This document shows, one piece after another, positions 33,762-43,772 of a DNA stretch of 64,000 bases. The translations under genes and the position numbers were made by a program. The stretch lies in contig JAKTTS010000002.1 of assembly GCA_030560485.1 (NCBI GenBank), positions 1 through 64,000 of the forward strand, read 5' to 3'. The number at the start of each line of letters is the position of its first letter. The stretch's first letter is position 1. The stretch is from Ascoidea tarda (nom. inval.). Lineage: Eukaryota; Ascomycota; Saccharomycetes; Ascoideales; Ascoideaceae. The notes beneath the pieces were generated by a model, which was not told where the DNA came from, made no database searches, and worked only from the letters and a program-made list of their open reading frames with translations.

Positions 33762-34001
33762 CTGTGATTCTGTAATTGTGTTTTGTTGGAGTAATTATGT
33801 TTTGGTGGTGGCTTCTATATTTCTTTGTTATATCACTTCCGGCTGTTGTCAAAGACGATTTTTTCCAGACTTTCCTATACCTTTTTACATACCTTTATAC
33901 TTTATTTATAATGCATCAATCAGAAGTAGCCCCGCAGTTCGAATCTCACCAAAAGCAACTTTGTTAAATATTCTACAAAATCAAAAATAACAAAAAGACA
34001 A

Positions 34002-34098
34002 CTCCTCATCAGGGGCTCGAACCCTGGACATTTCGGTTTCTTGTGAAACTAGAAGAATCCCTAAAAGCCGAACGCTCTACCGACTGAGCTAATGGGGA
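34002..34098 (-). tRNA. tRNA-Lys(UUU) with 24-nt intron
   Basis: The reverse strand reads TCCCCAT acceptor, D arm GCTCAGTCGGTAGAGC, anticodon stem TTCGG, loop CTTTTA with a 24-nt intron after position 37, then ACCGAA, and T arm CAGGGTTCGAGCCCCTG. It ends ATGAGGA plus discriminator G. The anticodon is TTT. Body, intron position and sequence closely match S. cerevisiae tRNA-Lys(UUU), which also has an intron. Position 4:69 of the acceptor stem is C-A instead of a pair, so this copy may be slightly impaired or contain a sequence error. Confidence 0.93.
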
Positions 34099-34174
34099 TG
34101 AGCCTTCAGATACTGATCTCTGTATAAATATTTATTGCTAAACTGTTTCACTTTAGAAAACAATGAACCACTGA

Positions 34175-34417
34175 ATTATTTCTTCAAAAAACAAAGAAGT
34201 TCCTCTTGAAAGGTCGAATGATACTGGCCCTGGAAAAGAGGCCATTTCCTATACAGAAATTACCAAAGAAAACGACCCGTCGAAAGCTTCGCCAGGGAAA
34301 ACAAGCTCATCCCCTAATTTAGAACTAGATTCTCACATCCATGGTAAAATTACAGGGACAGTTTTTCGTAGTTTTATATACCGACTAATAAACAACACCG
34401 TACAAGATCCCCAATAG
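34175..34417 (+). other. 81-codon open frame without ATG upstream of the PPWD1-like gene
   Basis: Between the tRNA and the next gene is an open frame from a TGA to a TAG with balanced, protein-like composition (KEVPLERSNDTGPGKEAISY and HGKITGTVFRSFIYRLINN). It has no ATG and no obvious splice sites linking it to the 34481 ORF. It could be a lost gene end, an orphan exon, or chance in a 5' flank. Confidence 0.25.
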
Positions 34418-34480
34418 GTGTGCTCTTAGCAGTTATTCTTAAAAAAAAAAATCTTATCTTTTCAGTGATTTTACCATAAA

Positions 34481-36553
34481 ATGTCCAAGGTAGACCACAT
34501 CGATCATTCACCTAAAAATAAAGCGAAACGTGTGTTAAGATCTGATATCGATGGATCCGACATTTCCAAAACACCTTCTAGAGCCAAATCAGATCAATTA
34601 GAGAAACCTTCAATTCCATTGAAGAAAAAGTTGAAAAAAAATTACTCACCATCTGCTAAATCATCAGCCAATAAGAATGGTCTACAGTTCAACCACAGAT
34701 ATAGATACTCGTTTATGCACAAGGCAAATATATTCTCAGTGTTAGCCATAAAAAACTCTTTTGGCCATTGGATTTTGATTTCTTCTTCAATTGATGGTGT
34801 TATCAAGTTTTGGAAAATACTTGAAAATGGTAATTTGGAATTTTTGAAAAAAATCAATGATTTGCATTCTGGATCTATTAAGATATTCAAGTATAGTAAT
34901 GGCACCATTAATTCAGATAACAACGATAATAACTATTTTGCTTCTTTATCTTCAAACAATAATAAAATCAAAATTTTCGATATCAACTTAATGGACATTA
35001 TTAATATAATTGATTTAAAGTTCATTCCAGGAACTTTATGTTGGGCTAATTATAATAATCGTGTTTTATTAATCATTACAAGCAAACTTTCACCCGATAT
35101 TTATATTTATGATCCTTTTGATTCCTCACAAAATGACTACACCAATCAATCTCATATAATGAATATCCATGATAATCACAACGAATCGCCAAATCCTAGC
35201 CTTACTAGCTATTTATACACTACTTCAACTTTGCACAAATATCCAATTACATGCTTGAATTACAATTTTAAATATAACTGTGTGGTTTCATCTGATGCAA
35301 TTGGTAACATTGAGTATTGGTTGCCAAATGAGAACTTTGATACACCCAAAGATTTATTTACTTTGAAATCAAATACAAACTTATTTTTGTTTAGAAAAAA
35401 AAAATTGATTCCAGTTTCAATTAATTTTTCAGGTAATTTTGAAAACTTCATTATCTTATCCTATCCTGATAATAATATCAGATTGTTCAATTTCAAATCC
35501 GCTAATGTCTTTAAAAAATTTGACGAATCTATTGATTCTTTAATTAATTTATTCAATCTGAAAAAATTTAATAAAAATTCCACCAATAGGAATAGTGAGG
35601 ATAGGCTATTATTCAATAAAAAAATTAGTCTTGAGAAAAATTTAATGAACTCTGATAAAATTAATTATTTTTTATCCAGAAATGCCATTTTCACAAATTC
35701 CAATAATTTTATTCTCTACCCATCAATAAATGGAATAAAATTAATCGATTTATCACTAAATAAATGCATCAAAATATTAGGTAAAATCGATATCAATGAA
35801 TCATTACACGCCTCATTAGATGCTTCTTCTTTAAATCATTTGAATTTTCAAAATTTAACTCTAGTTCAAAATTCAGATTCAAAGTTAGATTCTACTGATA
35901 TTCCAAAGGTTTTGCCGCTATTAATTGCAATTCCATACAATTCAAACAGATTCTACATATTCAATAACAATCTCACTGAAAATTTCCAGGATTATAGGGA
36001 TAATCGAGACGTCTTGAATGAAAATCTAAACTTGGATTCAATCAATAAAAACAAATCTTTAAATTACAAGTTAAAGTTTAGAGGCTCAAAAGTAGTTTTA
36101 CATACAACTTTTGGTGACATTAAACTAAAATTATTTCCTGAATATGCGCCTTTAGCTGTTGAAAATTTTATCACACATTGTGGTCAAAACTACTACAATA
36201 ATTTGACTTTTCACAGAATCATTAAAAGCTTCATGATTCAAACAGGAGATCCTAATGGCGATGGAACTGGCGGTGAAAGTATATGGCACAAGTACTTTTC
36301 TGACGAGTTTAACCCAGATATTCGATTCAATAAACCATACATGGTCGGCATGGCCAATATAGGCGAGAATACTAATGGTTCCCAATTCTTTATAACAACA
36401 GCAAAGACTGAATGGCTAAATGATAAACACACAATATTTGCTGAAGTAACAGGTGGTATTGAGGTTGTGAAAAACATTGAAAATGTTAAAACTGATCAGA
36501 ATGATGTTCCGGAAGATCCTCCAATCATAATTTCAACAAACTTTCAATTTTAG
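34481..36553 (+). CDS. WD40-repeat cyclophilin, PPWD1 type peptidyl-prolyl isomerase
   Basis: The 690-residue protein has a basic N-terminal ~70 residues, a WD40 propeller (~75-490) that follows human PPWD1 motif by motif (IDGVIKFWK, SDAIGNIEYW, SYPDNNIRLFNF, IKLIDLSLNKCIKILGK), then a DRDVLNE linker and a C-terminal cyclophilin domain (~530-690). The catalytic set is complete: Arg and Phe in FHRIIKSFMIQTGDP, the MANIGENTNGSQFFIT strand, and Trp and His in TEWLNDKHTIF. PPWD1 is a nuclear, spliceosome-associated isomerase. None of the S. cerevisiae cyclophilins has WD repeats, so this gene is retained here and lost there. ATG at 34481. One in-frame CTG was found (35558), in a variable region. 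Confidence 0.93.
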   Translation: MSKVDHIDHSPKNKAKRVLRSDIDGSDISKTPSRAKSDQLEKPSIPLKKKLKKNYSPSAKSSANKNGLQFNHRYRYSFMHKANIFSVLAIKNSFGHWILISSSIDGVIKFWKILENGNLEFLKKINDLHSGSIKIFKYSNGTINSDNNDNNYFASLSSNNNKIKIFDINLMDIINIIDLKFIPGTLCWANYNNRVLLIITSKLSPDIYIYDPFDSSQNDYTNQSHIMNIHDNHNESPNPSLTSYLYTTSTLHKYPITCLNYNFKYNCVVSSDAIGNIEYWLPNENFDTPKDLFTLKSNTNLFLFRKKKLIPVSINFSGNFENFIILSYPDNNIRLFNFKSANVFKKFDESIDSLINLFNLKKFNKNSTNRNSEDRLLFNKKISLEKNLMNSDKINYFLSRNAIFTNSNNFILYPSINGIKLIDLSLNKCIKILGKIDINESLHASLDASSLNHLNFQNLTLVQNSDSKLDSTDIPKVLPLLIAIPYNSNRFYIFNNNLTENFQDYRDNRDVLNENLNLDSINKNKSLNYKLKFRGSKVVLHTTFGDIKLKLFPEYAPLAVENFITHCGQNYYNNLTFHRIIKSFMIQTGDPNGDGTGGESIWHKYFSDEFNPDIRFNKPYMVGMANIGENTNGSQFFITTAKTEWLNDKHTIFAEVTGGIEVVKNIENVKTDQNDVPEDPPIIISTNFQF

Positions 36554-36608
36554 GTTTTGCAATTGCATTTTTTTTTGTTTATTTAACTATTAAAAATTAT
36601 GTTATATT

Positions 36609-38881
36609 TTACTTTAAAATTTCAATTTTTTCTCTTTTTTTTTTAATTCCAAACTTTTCCCAGGGAAGTTCACATGAATCAATAATTACTTTTTGTTTTG
36701 TTTGATTTGCAAGTAGTATTTCTCCATCGATTCCTACTTTAATTTCAAACAAACCAAGTAATTCACCTAATCCTTCGCTAGGTTGCTTGGAAGTTAAAGG
36801 GTTTTGCAACCATGTTTTAATAGCATCCACCTTTTTATTTTTCAAAATCCAGTCATTAATATGGAGTTCAAGATTGATTAAACTCTCAACCTCCTGACAA
36901 AGAAAAGATTTTTTTAAGATATTATATGAATGCAACAAAAGAAGAAGGCAGCTTTTTTTTAGTGCTCTTGTTACTTGATTGCAAATATCTGATTTGCCAT
37001 TTAAAAAACCACAACATAAGGATTTTTCAGTGCAATATTCTTGGAATTCTACTCTAACCTGTGTTTTGTTAACTTCATCTAAAGCAGATGCCAAATATTG
37101 AAATATTGTGCCATATATTGGATTGAAAGTTTCACCATCGCTCTGGGTTGGGATTTGCACCTCAAAAGTATCAATTAATAACCATTTTATATACTCGAAG
37201 TTTCCGTATTTCATTTCATTTCTAACTTTAGGGTTTCCTAAATATACAACCATTGAAGAAACAACTAATGGTAGTGGCCAGTTGTAAAGCTTAATTAAGG
37301 ATCCATTTCTTATTCTTTCCACCAATTTGGAAATCTGCTTAAAGTGATCTCCAGATGAAATAAACATTTGTTGTTGATTGGTAACTTCTTTTTCAAATAA
37401 ACAGGTAAGTATCTCGTCCTGAGGAATCCCATGGGTATTGACAGAAAATATATCTCCATTTGATGTTTTGAGACTTTGTATGATTTTCTCTGATTTGGGA
37501 AACCCACCAAACCTTTGACTCTTGTTTATCCTTTGTCCAAATATTATCCAAAAATAATATTCTATTAAAAGAATGTAATCTTCTATTTCTTTCTTGAGTA
37601 CCCTATTCATATTCGCTCCATCTTTGGTGACTAATTTAACACCTTCCAATTTTGAAACATAATTGAATATCATTTCTCCTTTGATGATGTCTTCAAGATC
37701 AATTATCCTAAAAGAAAAATCTGATATCACACCAGGCCATGAAAAATTTAGATATATGTCTGGTGTTTTGCATTTAGAACAAATGCAGTTGAAAAAAAAT
37801 CTTTTTTGAAGCTGAAGTTTTCTAAACTCAGTTAGGGTATTTTTTTGGCAATAATTTATAGTAATTTCTTCATTTTTGTGTATAGATCTCAACGCTCTAA
37901 TCACCAATTCTTTTCCTTCGAAAATTATTGTAGCATTTGGCACACATGAATGATTAATCAAAGAAACAAATGAATCAATCATCAAACCATTCTCAATAAA
38001 AAATGTATCAAGCATCACAACAGAGTTGATCACCATCTTTGCGCAGTATGCACCCTGGTTAGTATATTGTTTTGTGATGAAGAGAAAGTAAAATAAATCT
38101 ATCTGAAAAGGTATTTAGATACAGTTCCTGACAATTTTTCAAAATCAAAACCAGATCCTGAAAAGTATTTGAAACCCTTTGTCAATTCGTGTAATATTTT
38201 GCTATTTTCCACCATTTCTTCATAAATTCTTTGGGTTAAATCCCTTTTATCTGCCTTTGAAAAGTTATCCCAATGATTCATCAACTGCCTGTAGCATTGT
38301 GCTATTCTCTTGTCTTTTTGGCAAACAATAAGGATGCGTAAAATCATTCTAATTGAGGGTTTTAGAACTTTTTGAAGCTGTATTCTATCATTGTGCTTCA
38401 GGGCTTCTTGAAAGATTTTGCATTCAATAAAGTGCACATTATCAAAGTCTTCTTTAAGACACGTTTGGGAACAATAGGTTAACAAATTACAGCGATTGCA
38501 AACGAGCAACTTCCTTTTACTGCAATCGTCGCTATTTGCTTCATATTCGCTGGTCTTTCTGTCTAGTTCTGGTGTATAGTTGTAGATATAACCTGGTAGC
38601 CCTTTACAGCAGTTGTTGCAATAAATTTCTGTGTCAGCCTCAGAGAAATCTTCTCTTACAAGTAAAGAAGAAGCATTGTTGATCACCTTTACTTCTGGCT
38701 CAAGTTTGCAGATAATGTCACCAGAAGGAATCTTATATAATGGCTTTATCTCTCTCTGCTGTGTTGATTTACTCACCACCATGAACAAGTTCTTAGGAAT
38801 ACGATAGCAGTTGTTGATATCTTTTGTTTTCCCATTCTTTGCCAATCCTTTTCTACTTTTTTTCTTGTTTCTGTTAACCAT
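36609..38881 (-). CDS. MYND-SET (SMYD-like) protein methyltransferase, two exons
   Basis: Two minus-strand frames form one gene. Exon 1 is 38123-38881. A 68-nt intron (38055-38122; donor GTATCT, branch site TACTAAC, acceptor CAG) follows, then exon 2 at 36609-38054, giving 734 residues. Exon 1 has the N-terminal SET strand region and a MYND-type zinc cluster (CNNC, CNRC, YCSQTC, H..C; residues ~88-150). Exon 2 opens GAYCAKMVINSVV, then the catalytic core SLINHSCVPNA, EEITINYC, and a post-SET CICSKC. The split-SET architecture is SMYD/Set5-Set6-like. Substrate unknown. The start is the first ATG (38879-38881); the frame is open 40 codons further to TTG. AAG 18 nt downstream is an alternative in-frame acceptor. 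Confidence 0.88.
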
Positions 38882-39239
38882 TTTACTGATAATTTGCTTC
38901 TGTCTTGTTGCAGCATCAGTGTGATAAAGAGATTTTGCATTTGTTTTTTTGAGCAGAAAATCCTTCCAAAAGTTCACAAACACAAAATCGGAAGCTGGCA
39001 AAAAGATCTAACAAAGGAAAGTAAAAAATGCATTTATTATAAAAGTTTTAAAAACAAAAAATAAACAAAAAGATGCAAAATATGGCTTTATTTAAATGTA
39101 TAATTCTATAAAAATATAATGCGAAAATCATAAAAACCAAAAAAAAAAATCTTCTAAATCTTCCATCAACAAAGTTTTATATTTTATATTTTGTGGTTTT
39201 GTCGGATCAACCATACATTTTGAAAATTTCAACACCTCT

Positions 39240-42200
39240 CTAGTTTGAAATATTATTAAGTAGCACATTGTTGATTGAACTGCTAGAAACAGTTGAGTTA
39301 TTTCTGCTTAAAACAGTTGAAAAATCAGATGAAATCACCTTTCTGGGAGATTGAATCTTTAACACACCTAAAGGAGGGTCATTTTCTTTGTTACTTTCAT
39401 TGTAACTAAAAGATCGTTTTATTCTAGCTGATTTGTTTAAATGATTTCTGTCAGATGATAAGATGTTCTGGGGCAACAATCCTGAAATTCCTTTTTCTGA
39501 TTCACTTTTATTTGGATCATCAGCCATCATCTTAAATGAAGAATTGCCTTGCCTATTTTTAACAATAATTCTTCGGCTGCTTCTGTCACAACCATTATTA
39601 CTTGTAGCAAGATTTTGGAACTCATTTGGCTTTTGTTCAATTGGTTTATCCACCGGAGCATTTTCCTGATGATCTTTGTTCTTATTCTTTTTGGGGTTTT
39701 CACATAAACAGTTATCAGTCTCACTATTTACTGTTTCATCAATATCAGTAAGAATACGCTCAATATTGTTCTTCTTAGAAAGTTTGGAGATAGAGAATGA
39801 ATTTCTGTTGTTCCTGTTGTTTGTGTTTGAGGGTGCATTGGTGGCATCATCTAAAAGAAACCCAGAAAGCTCGGAATACCACCTCATCCATTCATCAATC
39901 CAGCATCGAACAACCCACCAAGCTCCAAAACCGGCCCCTCCTGCTAATGATATATCTTTCAAACAACTGGTGACTATAGTGCTCATGCACAATAAAAATA
40001 ATCTTGGTGAAACTTTCACTGGAAATGAATCCGGTAAGTATATCAAAAAGCTGGCCCATTTTTTAAGAAGATAAAATTGATCACTTTTCCCATTTTGTTC
40101 GCAATTTGAGGTCTCTGGCTGGCTACTGCTGTTTCTATCATTTTTTTCATTCATTTTATTCTTATCATCTTCTGTGAATGTCAATAGCTTTGGTATTTCA
40201 ACTTTCAACACTTCAATGCACCTATTAATGTTTAATTCGCCACAAGGTAGTTCGCTTTCAACAATTTGCTTATAATTAACCAAATTAGACCAATTATCAA
40301 GCATAGAGTTCCTATCATTTTGGTTCATTAGTATTTTGCTTGCTGATTTTGCGGTTTCTGATGCCCTGATTAGCCTGGAAATCAAAAAACAAAATTTTTT
40401 CGCAGGAACTAATTTTTTTACAATAAATTTGTATGGTAAGCTATGAATGGTTGTTAGTAGTTTATCAGGATATGCTCCTGTCATAAGCCTTAATTGATCC
40501 AATATGTCTTCAGGAATGTTTTGCAAAACCAATCTGGCAAGCATTCTTATAATGTTTTTATACATAATAATATCACATTGCTCAACCCAAGAGACTATGG
40601 GTTCTGAAATATATAGTTTGAACACAGGTGCAGTTAATGACCCATGGAATGAACTTAGTAATCCATATAGCTTTTTCAATTGCATGTACCTTAATGATTC
40701 AAACATTGCTGTGCAGTGAGTTCTATACAATGAATATAGAGTATCAGCAATATCATAGTCCACATTTTTGGGTAAATAAGGGTACAAAGATGGTAGAACT
40801 AGAGGGGTATTGAAGTTCACAATGTTTGTATTATCAATTAGTTCCTGAAGTAAGGTAGAAGAAAACTTCAATTTCAGTTCTTGGTGTTTGACACCTATAT
40901 AGTCAAAGCCCGAGACATTTAGATTAACTTCATTTGAAAAGTCATCATTTAAATTTTCATGAGACAATTCATTGAAAATATCAATTGGTCCATCCTTATT
41001 GTAGGTTAATGGAGTAGTATTTTGTGATTGCGACGCTAAATTGAACCCAGTAGGACTGGCTGAAACGGAATTGTTATAGCAAGAAGAAGCACCAGAGAAA
41101 ATTGGTGTTGTGGCATTACTAATGCTTGACATACTGCCTAAGCTTCCCAAACTTCCATTCGAGTGAGCGTTCATTAATCTAATACCGCAATAATGATATT
41201 TACTCTGGCCTCTAACTCCCAATCTTCTTGTTGTTATATTAGGAAAAATGATTCTAACTAATTTTCCAAAAGAAGCAGGCGATAATGGTTTGACAGCGTT
41301 GTCAGCACAGATAGTCACATATCTAGCATATATTCTATTTCTCGGAACAACAGCAGCTGGTGCTGATTCGCAGGTTTTGATCAACCATACCATTCCAAAA
41401 ATTTGTTTTTGTCTTTCTTTAGTTGTGTTTTGGATGGTTGAAGGAATTTGAGCGTGATGAGGACTAGAAGGTAAAGTAAAAGCGACAGACCCTGCACTTG
41501 AAGTGGAATTAGAATTGGAATGAGAAATAGATAGAGAAGAAAATTTGGATGAGTAAGAAATAGAAGAAAAAGAAGTATCAGATCCAGCTGATATCACTCT
41601 TTTTGGATTCTCAATCAAATTGTTTGAAAGAGCTTTCTTGTCGATGTTTTTAGTGTTGTTATCAACATACAGTTTGTTAATATCATCATGATCAGCCTCA
41701 GTATTATTGTAATTATAATTATTATCATAATCATTGTTGTTTTCCTGTTTGATGTTAGATGGAACGGTCTCAATATTAATAGTGACGCTGTTTTTATCAT
41801 TTGTATTTTTGTTAACAGGTTTAATATTTGACTGTTCGTGACCCACTTCAGTTTTTTTAATTGTTTTAGCTAATTCAGCCAATGGTAAATGTTTGATTGA
41901 ATAAGCCAATAGCTTTAATTCGGCGTCTCCTTCGTCGCCAGGCAATGAGTGATCAGATCTACGAGGCTTTTTTTTGATATGATTTGAATAGAGATTGTGA
42001 TTATTTAATTTGTTTGGATGATTTATCTGACTAAATGAATTATTTTTTGAATAGATATTTTCTGGATTTGAAATGGTGGTTCGATGATAAAAAGGATTTG
42101 AAACGGAATTTGACACAGAATTTGAAATTGAATTTGAGATGGAGTTTGGAACCACGTTAGATGAGTTTAAATCTTGAGGTAAGCTTAAGTTTGAAATAGA

Positions 42201-43772
42201 ATTTGATTTTGGAGTTAAACAAGTTGAATTAATATTATGAGATTGAAGTGAAAATTGAACTGAAGGTTTAATGGTGCTATTTGCTGAGGTCAAAGATGAA
42301 GAAGCTCGACCTGCAGAAAATTTTGAAAACAGGTTTGGAAGCAATTTTAAGTTATTTTGGAAGCGTGAGCCGGTATTTAAAATCAGCTTTTGGTTTTTGA
42401 TTTCGCTTTCTTTATTAGATTCAGTAGTAAAATTATTATTACTATTGTCATTTGATCTGTTGTTATTATCTGAGATATTATTAGTGTCATCAGGGTTATC
42501 AGTTGTAGTGAAAGTATTGAGTTTTGAATCGGAAAGAAAACTTAAATTTGAAACTGAATGTGAGGAATTTTTCAATGAGAATTTTGAGCTAATATTTGAA
42601 TTGGAATTTTGATTTATATTAGAAAAGTTCGAAGAAAATTTTTGATCGAGTTTTTGAGCTTCTTGGTTTTGTTGTTGGTGCATTAAAATATTAGCACGCA
42701 AAGTTTGTTTTTGTTGTTGTTGAATTTGCAGATCTTCATTTGGAGTCAATTGTATTTGTATGTAGCCTAAACTGTTTAGGTTGGGCACATTATTTATGTT
42801 GTTGATGGAACTCATATTAGTGACGTTGTCCATAGTGGTTATATTGTTCACGTTTCCGATGGGATTAAAGTTATTGGTATTGTTTATATTGTTTATGTTA
42901 TTTATATTATTTATGTTGCTCATATTATTCATAACAGCCATGCTGTTTATATTGTTCATAGAATTCATACTGTTGATATTGCCAAAATTTTCTAGTGTCG
43001 AGAGATTATTAAAACCATTGATGTTATTAACATTATTAAGATTGTTGAAATTAAGATTATTAAGATTATTATTAAGATTATTATTAAGATTGTTATTAAG
43101 ATTGTTATTAAGATTGTTGATGTTATTAAGATTATTAAGACCATTGAGGTTGGTAAGATTAAAGTTATTGAGATTATTCATGTTGGCAATGTTATTTATT
43201 CCAATGTTCATGCCAATGTTGCTCATATTAAACCCGTTCAAGTCAAATGAGTTTAAATTGTTTAGATTTGACAAATTATTGAAACTATTTAGATTTGAAA
43301 CGGTATTGATATTATTAAGATTTGCAATAGCATTGATACCATTTAAGTTATTATTTAAGTTGTTGTTTAGATTATTATTATTAATATTGTTTAAATTATT
43401 TACGTTCGTATCCATATTCACGTCCATGTTCATGTTCATATTCATAGTGTTGTAAGGGAGAGATTGAGAAATTGCTAGAAATTGAGGACTAAACAGAGTT
43501 TCTGATTTAACCCGAGGATTTTGGACAGAGGTATTAATTATTTTGTTTTTTTGAGAAATCTTAGTGATTTTTTTTATTGATTTTAGTTTGTTAGTGTTAT
43601 CATCTTTATCAAATTTGGAGGCTGAATTTTTTTTATTTGTGGATAAGTTTTTTTTGAATGATTGTATATTTTTTGAGCTATTGTTGTTTTTGTTGTTGTT
43701 AGTGGTTTTGGAATTTTGGATATTTTGAATAGAAATTGAATTATTATTAAAAGAATTTCCCTTTTCCAACAT
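39240..43772 (-). CDS. RFX1: RFX-family transcription factor (Rfx1/Crt1)
   Basis: The 1510-residue sequence-specific repressor of DNA-damage-inducible genes is known as Crt1 in S. cerevisiae. The winged-helix RFX domain at ~785-865 contains GMVWLIKTCE, VPRNRIYARYVTICAD and ITTRRLGVRGQSKYHYCGIR, essentially the complete DNA-contacting surface. The N-terminal ~350 residues are extraordinary Asn/Leu/Met low complexity (units of NLNN and NINN), and ~350-770 are Ser/Asn-rich. A conserved C-terminal region follows (SLYPYLPKNVDYDIADTLYSLY, and SLAGGAGFGAWWVVRCWIDEWM) as in fungal RFX proteins. ATG at 43770-43772. It is far longer than S. cerevisiae Rfx1 (811), mainly from the repeats. One in-frame CTG was noted (41670-41672) in disordered sequence. 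Confidence 0.93.
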   Translation of the reverse strand: MLEKGNSFNNNSISIQNIQNSKTTNNNKNNNSSKNIQSFKKNLSTNKKNSASKFDKDDNTNKLKSIKKITKISQKNKIINTSVQNPRVKSETLFSPQFLAISQSLPYNTMNMNMNMDVNMDTNVNNLNNINNNNLNNNLNNNLNGINAIANLNNINTVSNLNSFNNLSNLNNLNSFDLNGFNMSNIGMNIGINNIANMNNLNNFNLTNLNGLNNLNNINNLNNNLNNNLNNNLNNNLNNLNFNNLNNVNNINGFNNLSTLENFGNINSMNSMNNINSMAVMNNMSNINNINNINNINNTNNFNPIGNVNNITTMDNVTNMSSINNINNVPNLNSLGYIQIQLTPNEDLQIQQQQKQTLRANILMHQQQNQEAQKLDQKFSSNFSNINQNSNSNISSKFSLKNSSHSVSNLSFLSDSKLNTFTTTDNPDDTNNISDNNNRSNDNSNNNFTTESNKESEIKNQKLILNTGSRFQNNLKLLPNLFSKFSAGRASSSLTSANSTIKPSVQFSLQSHNINSTCLTPKSNSISNLSLPQDLNSSNVVPNSISNSISNSVSNSVSNPFYHRTTISNPENIYSKNNSFSQINHPNKLNNHNLYSNHIKKKPRRSDHSLPGDEGDAELKLLAYSIKHLPLAELAKTIKKTEVGHEQSNIKPVNKNTNDKNSVTINIETVPSNIKQENNNDYDNNYNYNNTEADHDDINKLYVDNNTKNIDKKALSNNLIENPKRVISAGSDTSFSSISYSSKFSSLSISHSNSNSTSSAGSVAFTLPSSPHHAQIPSTIQNTTKERQKQIFGMVWLIKTCESAPAAVVPRNRIYARYVTICADNAVKPLSPASFGKLVRIIFPNITTRRLGVRGQSKYHYCGIRLMNAHSNGSLGSLGSMSSISNATTPIFSGASSCYNNSVSASPTGFNLASQSQNTTPLTYNKDGPIDIFNELSHENLNDDFSNEVNLNVSGFDYIGVKHQELKLKFSSTLLQELIDNTNIVNFNTPLVLPSLYPYLPKNVDYDIADTLYSLYRTHCTAMFESLRYMQLKKLYGLLSSFHGSLTAPVFKLYISEPIVSWVEQCDIIMYKNIIRMLARLVLQNIPEDILDQLRLMTGAYPDKLLTTIHSLPYKFIVKKLVPAKKFCFLISRLIRASETAKSASKILMNQNDRNSMLDNWSNLVNYKQIVESELPCGELNINRCIEVLKVEIPKLLTFTEDDKNKMNEKNDRNSSSQPETSNCEQNGKSDQFYLLKKWASFLIYLPDSFPVKVSPRLFLLCMSTIVTSCLKDISLAGGAGFGAWWVVRCWIDEWMRWYSELSGFLLDDATNAPSNTNNRNNRNSFSISKLSKKNNIERILTDIDETVNSETDNCLCENPKKNKNKDHQENAPVDKPIEQKPNEFQNLATSNNGCDRSSRRIIVKNRQGNSSFKMMADDPNKSESEKGISGLLPQNILSSDRNHLNKSARIKRSFSYNESNKENDPPLGVLKIQSPRKVISSDFSTVLSRNNSTVSSSSINNVLLNNISN
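42985..43420 (+). repeat. Asn/Leu-coding minisatellite in RFX1
   Basis: Degenerate arrays of ATTATTAAGATT- and ATTGTTTA-like units code on the minus strand for NLNNN and NINN repeats. The array produces long opposite-strand frames rich in Leu that are not genes. A segment near 43055-43115 is nearly perfect 12-bp repeats. Confidence 0.8.

Noticed and set aside
42781-43455. 224-codon Leu-rich plus-strand frame
   Set aside because: It is the complement of the Asn-coding minisatellite of RFX1; composition is only Leu, Phe, Met and Ile.
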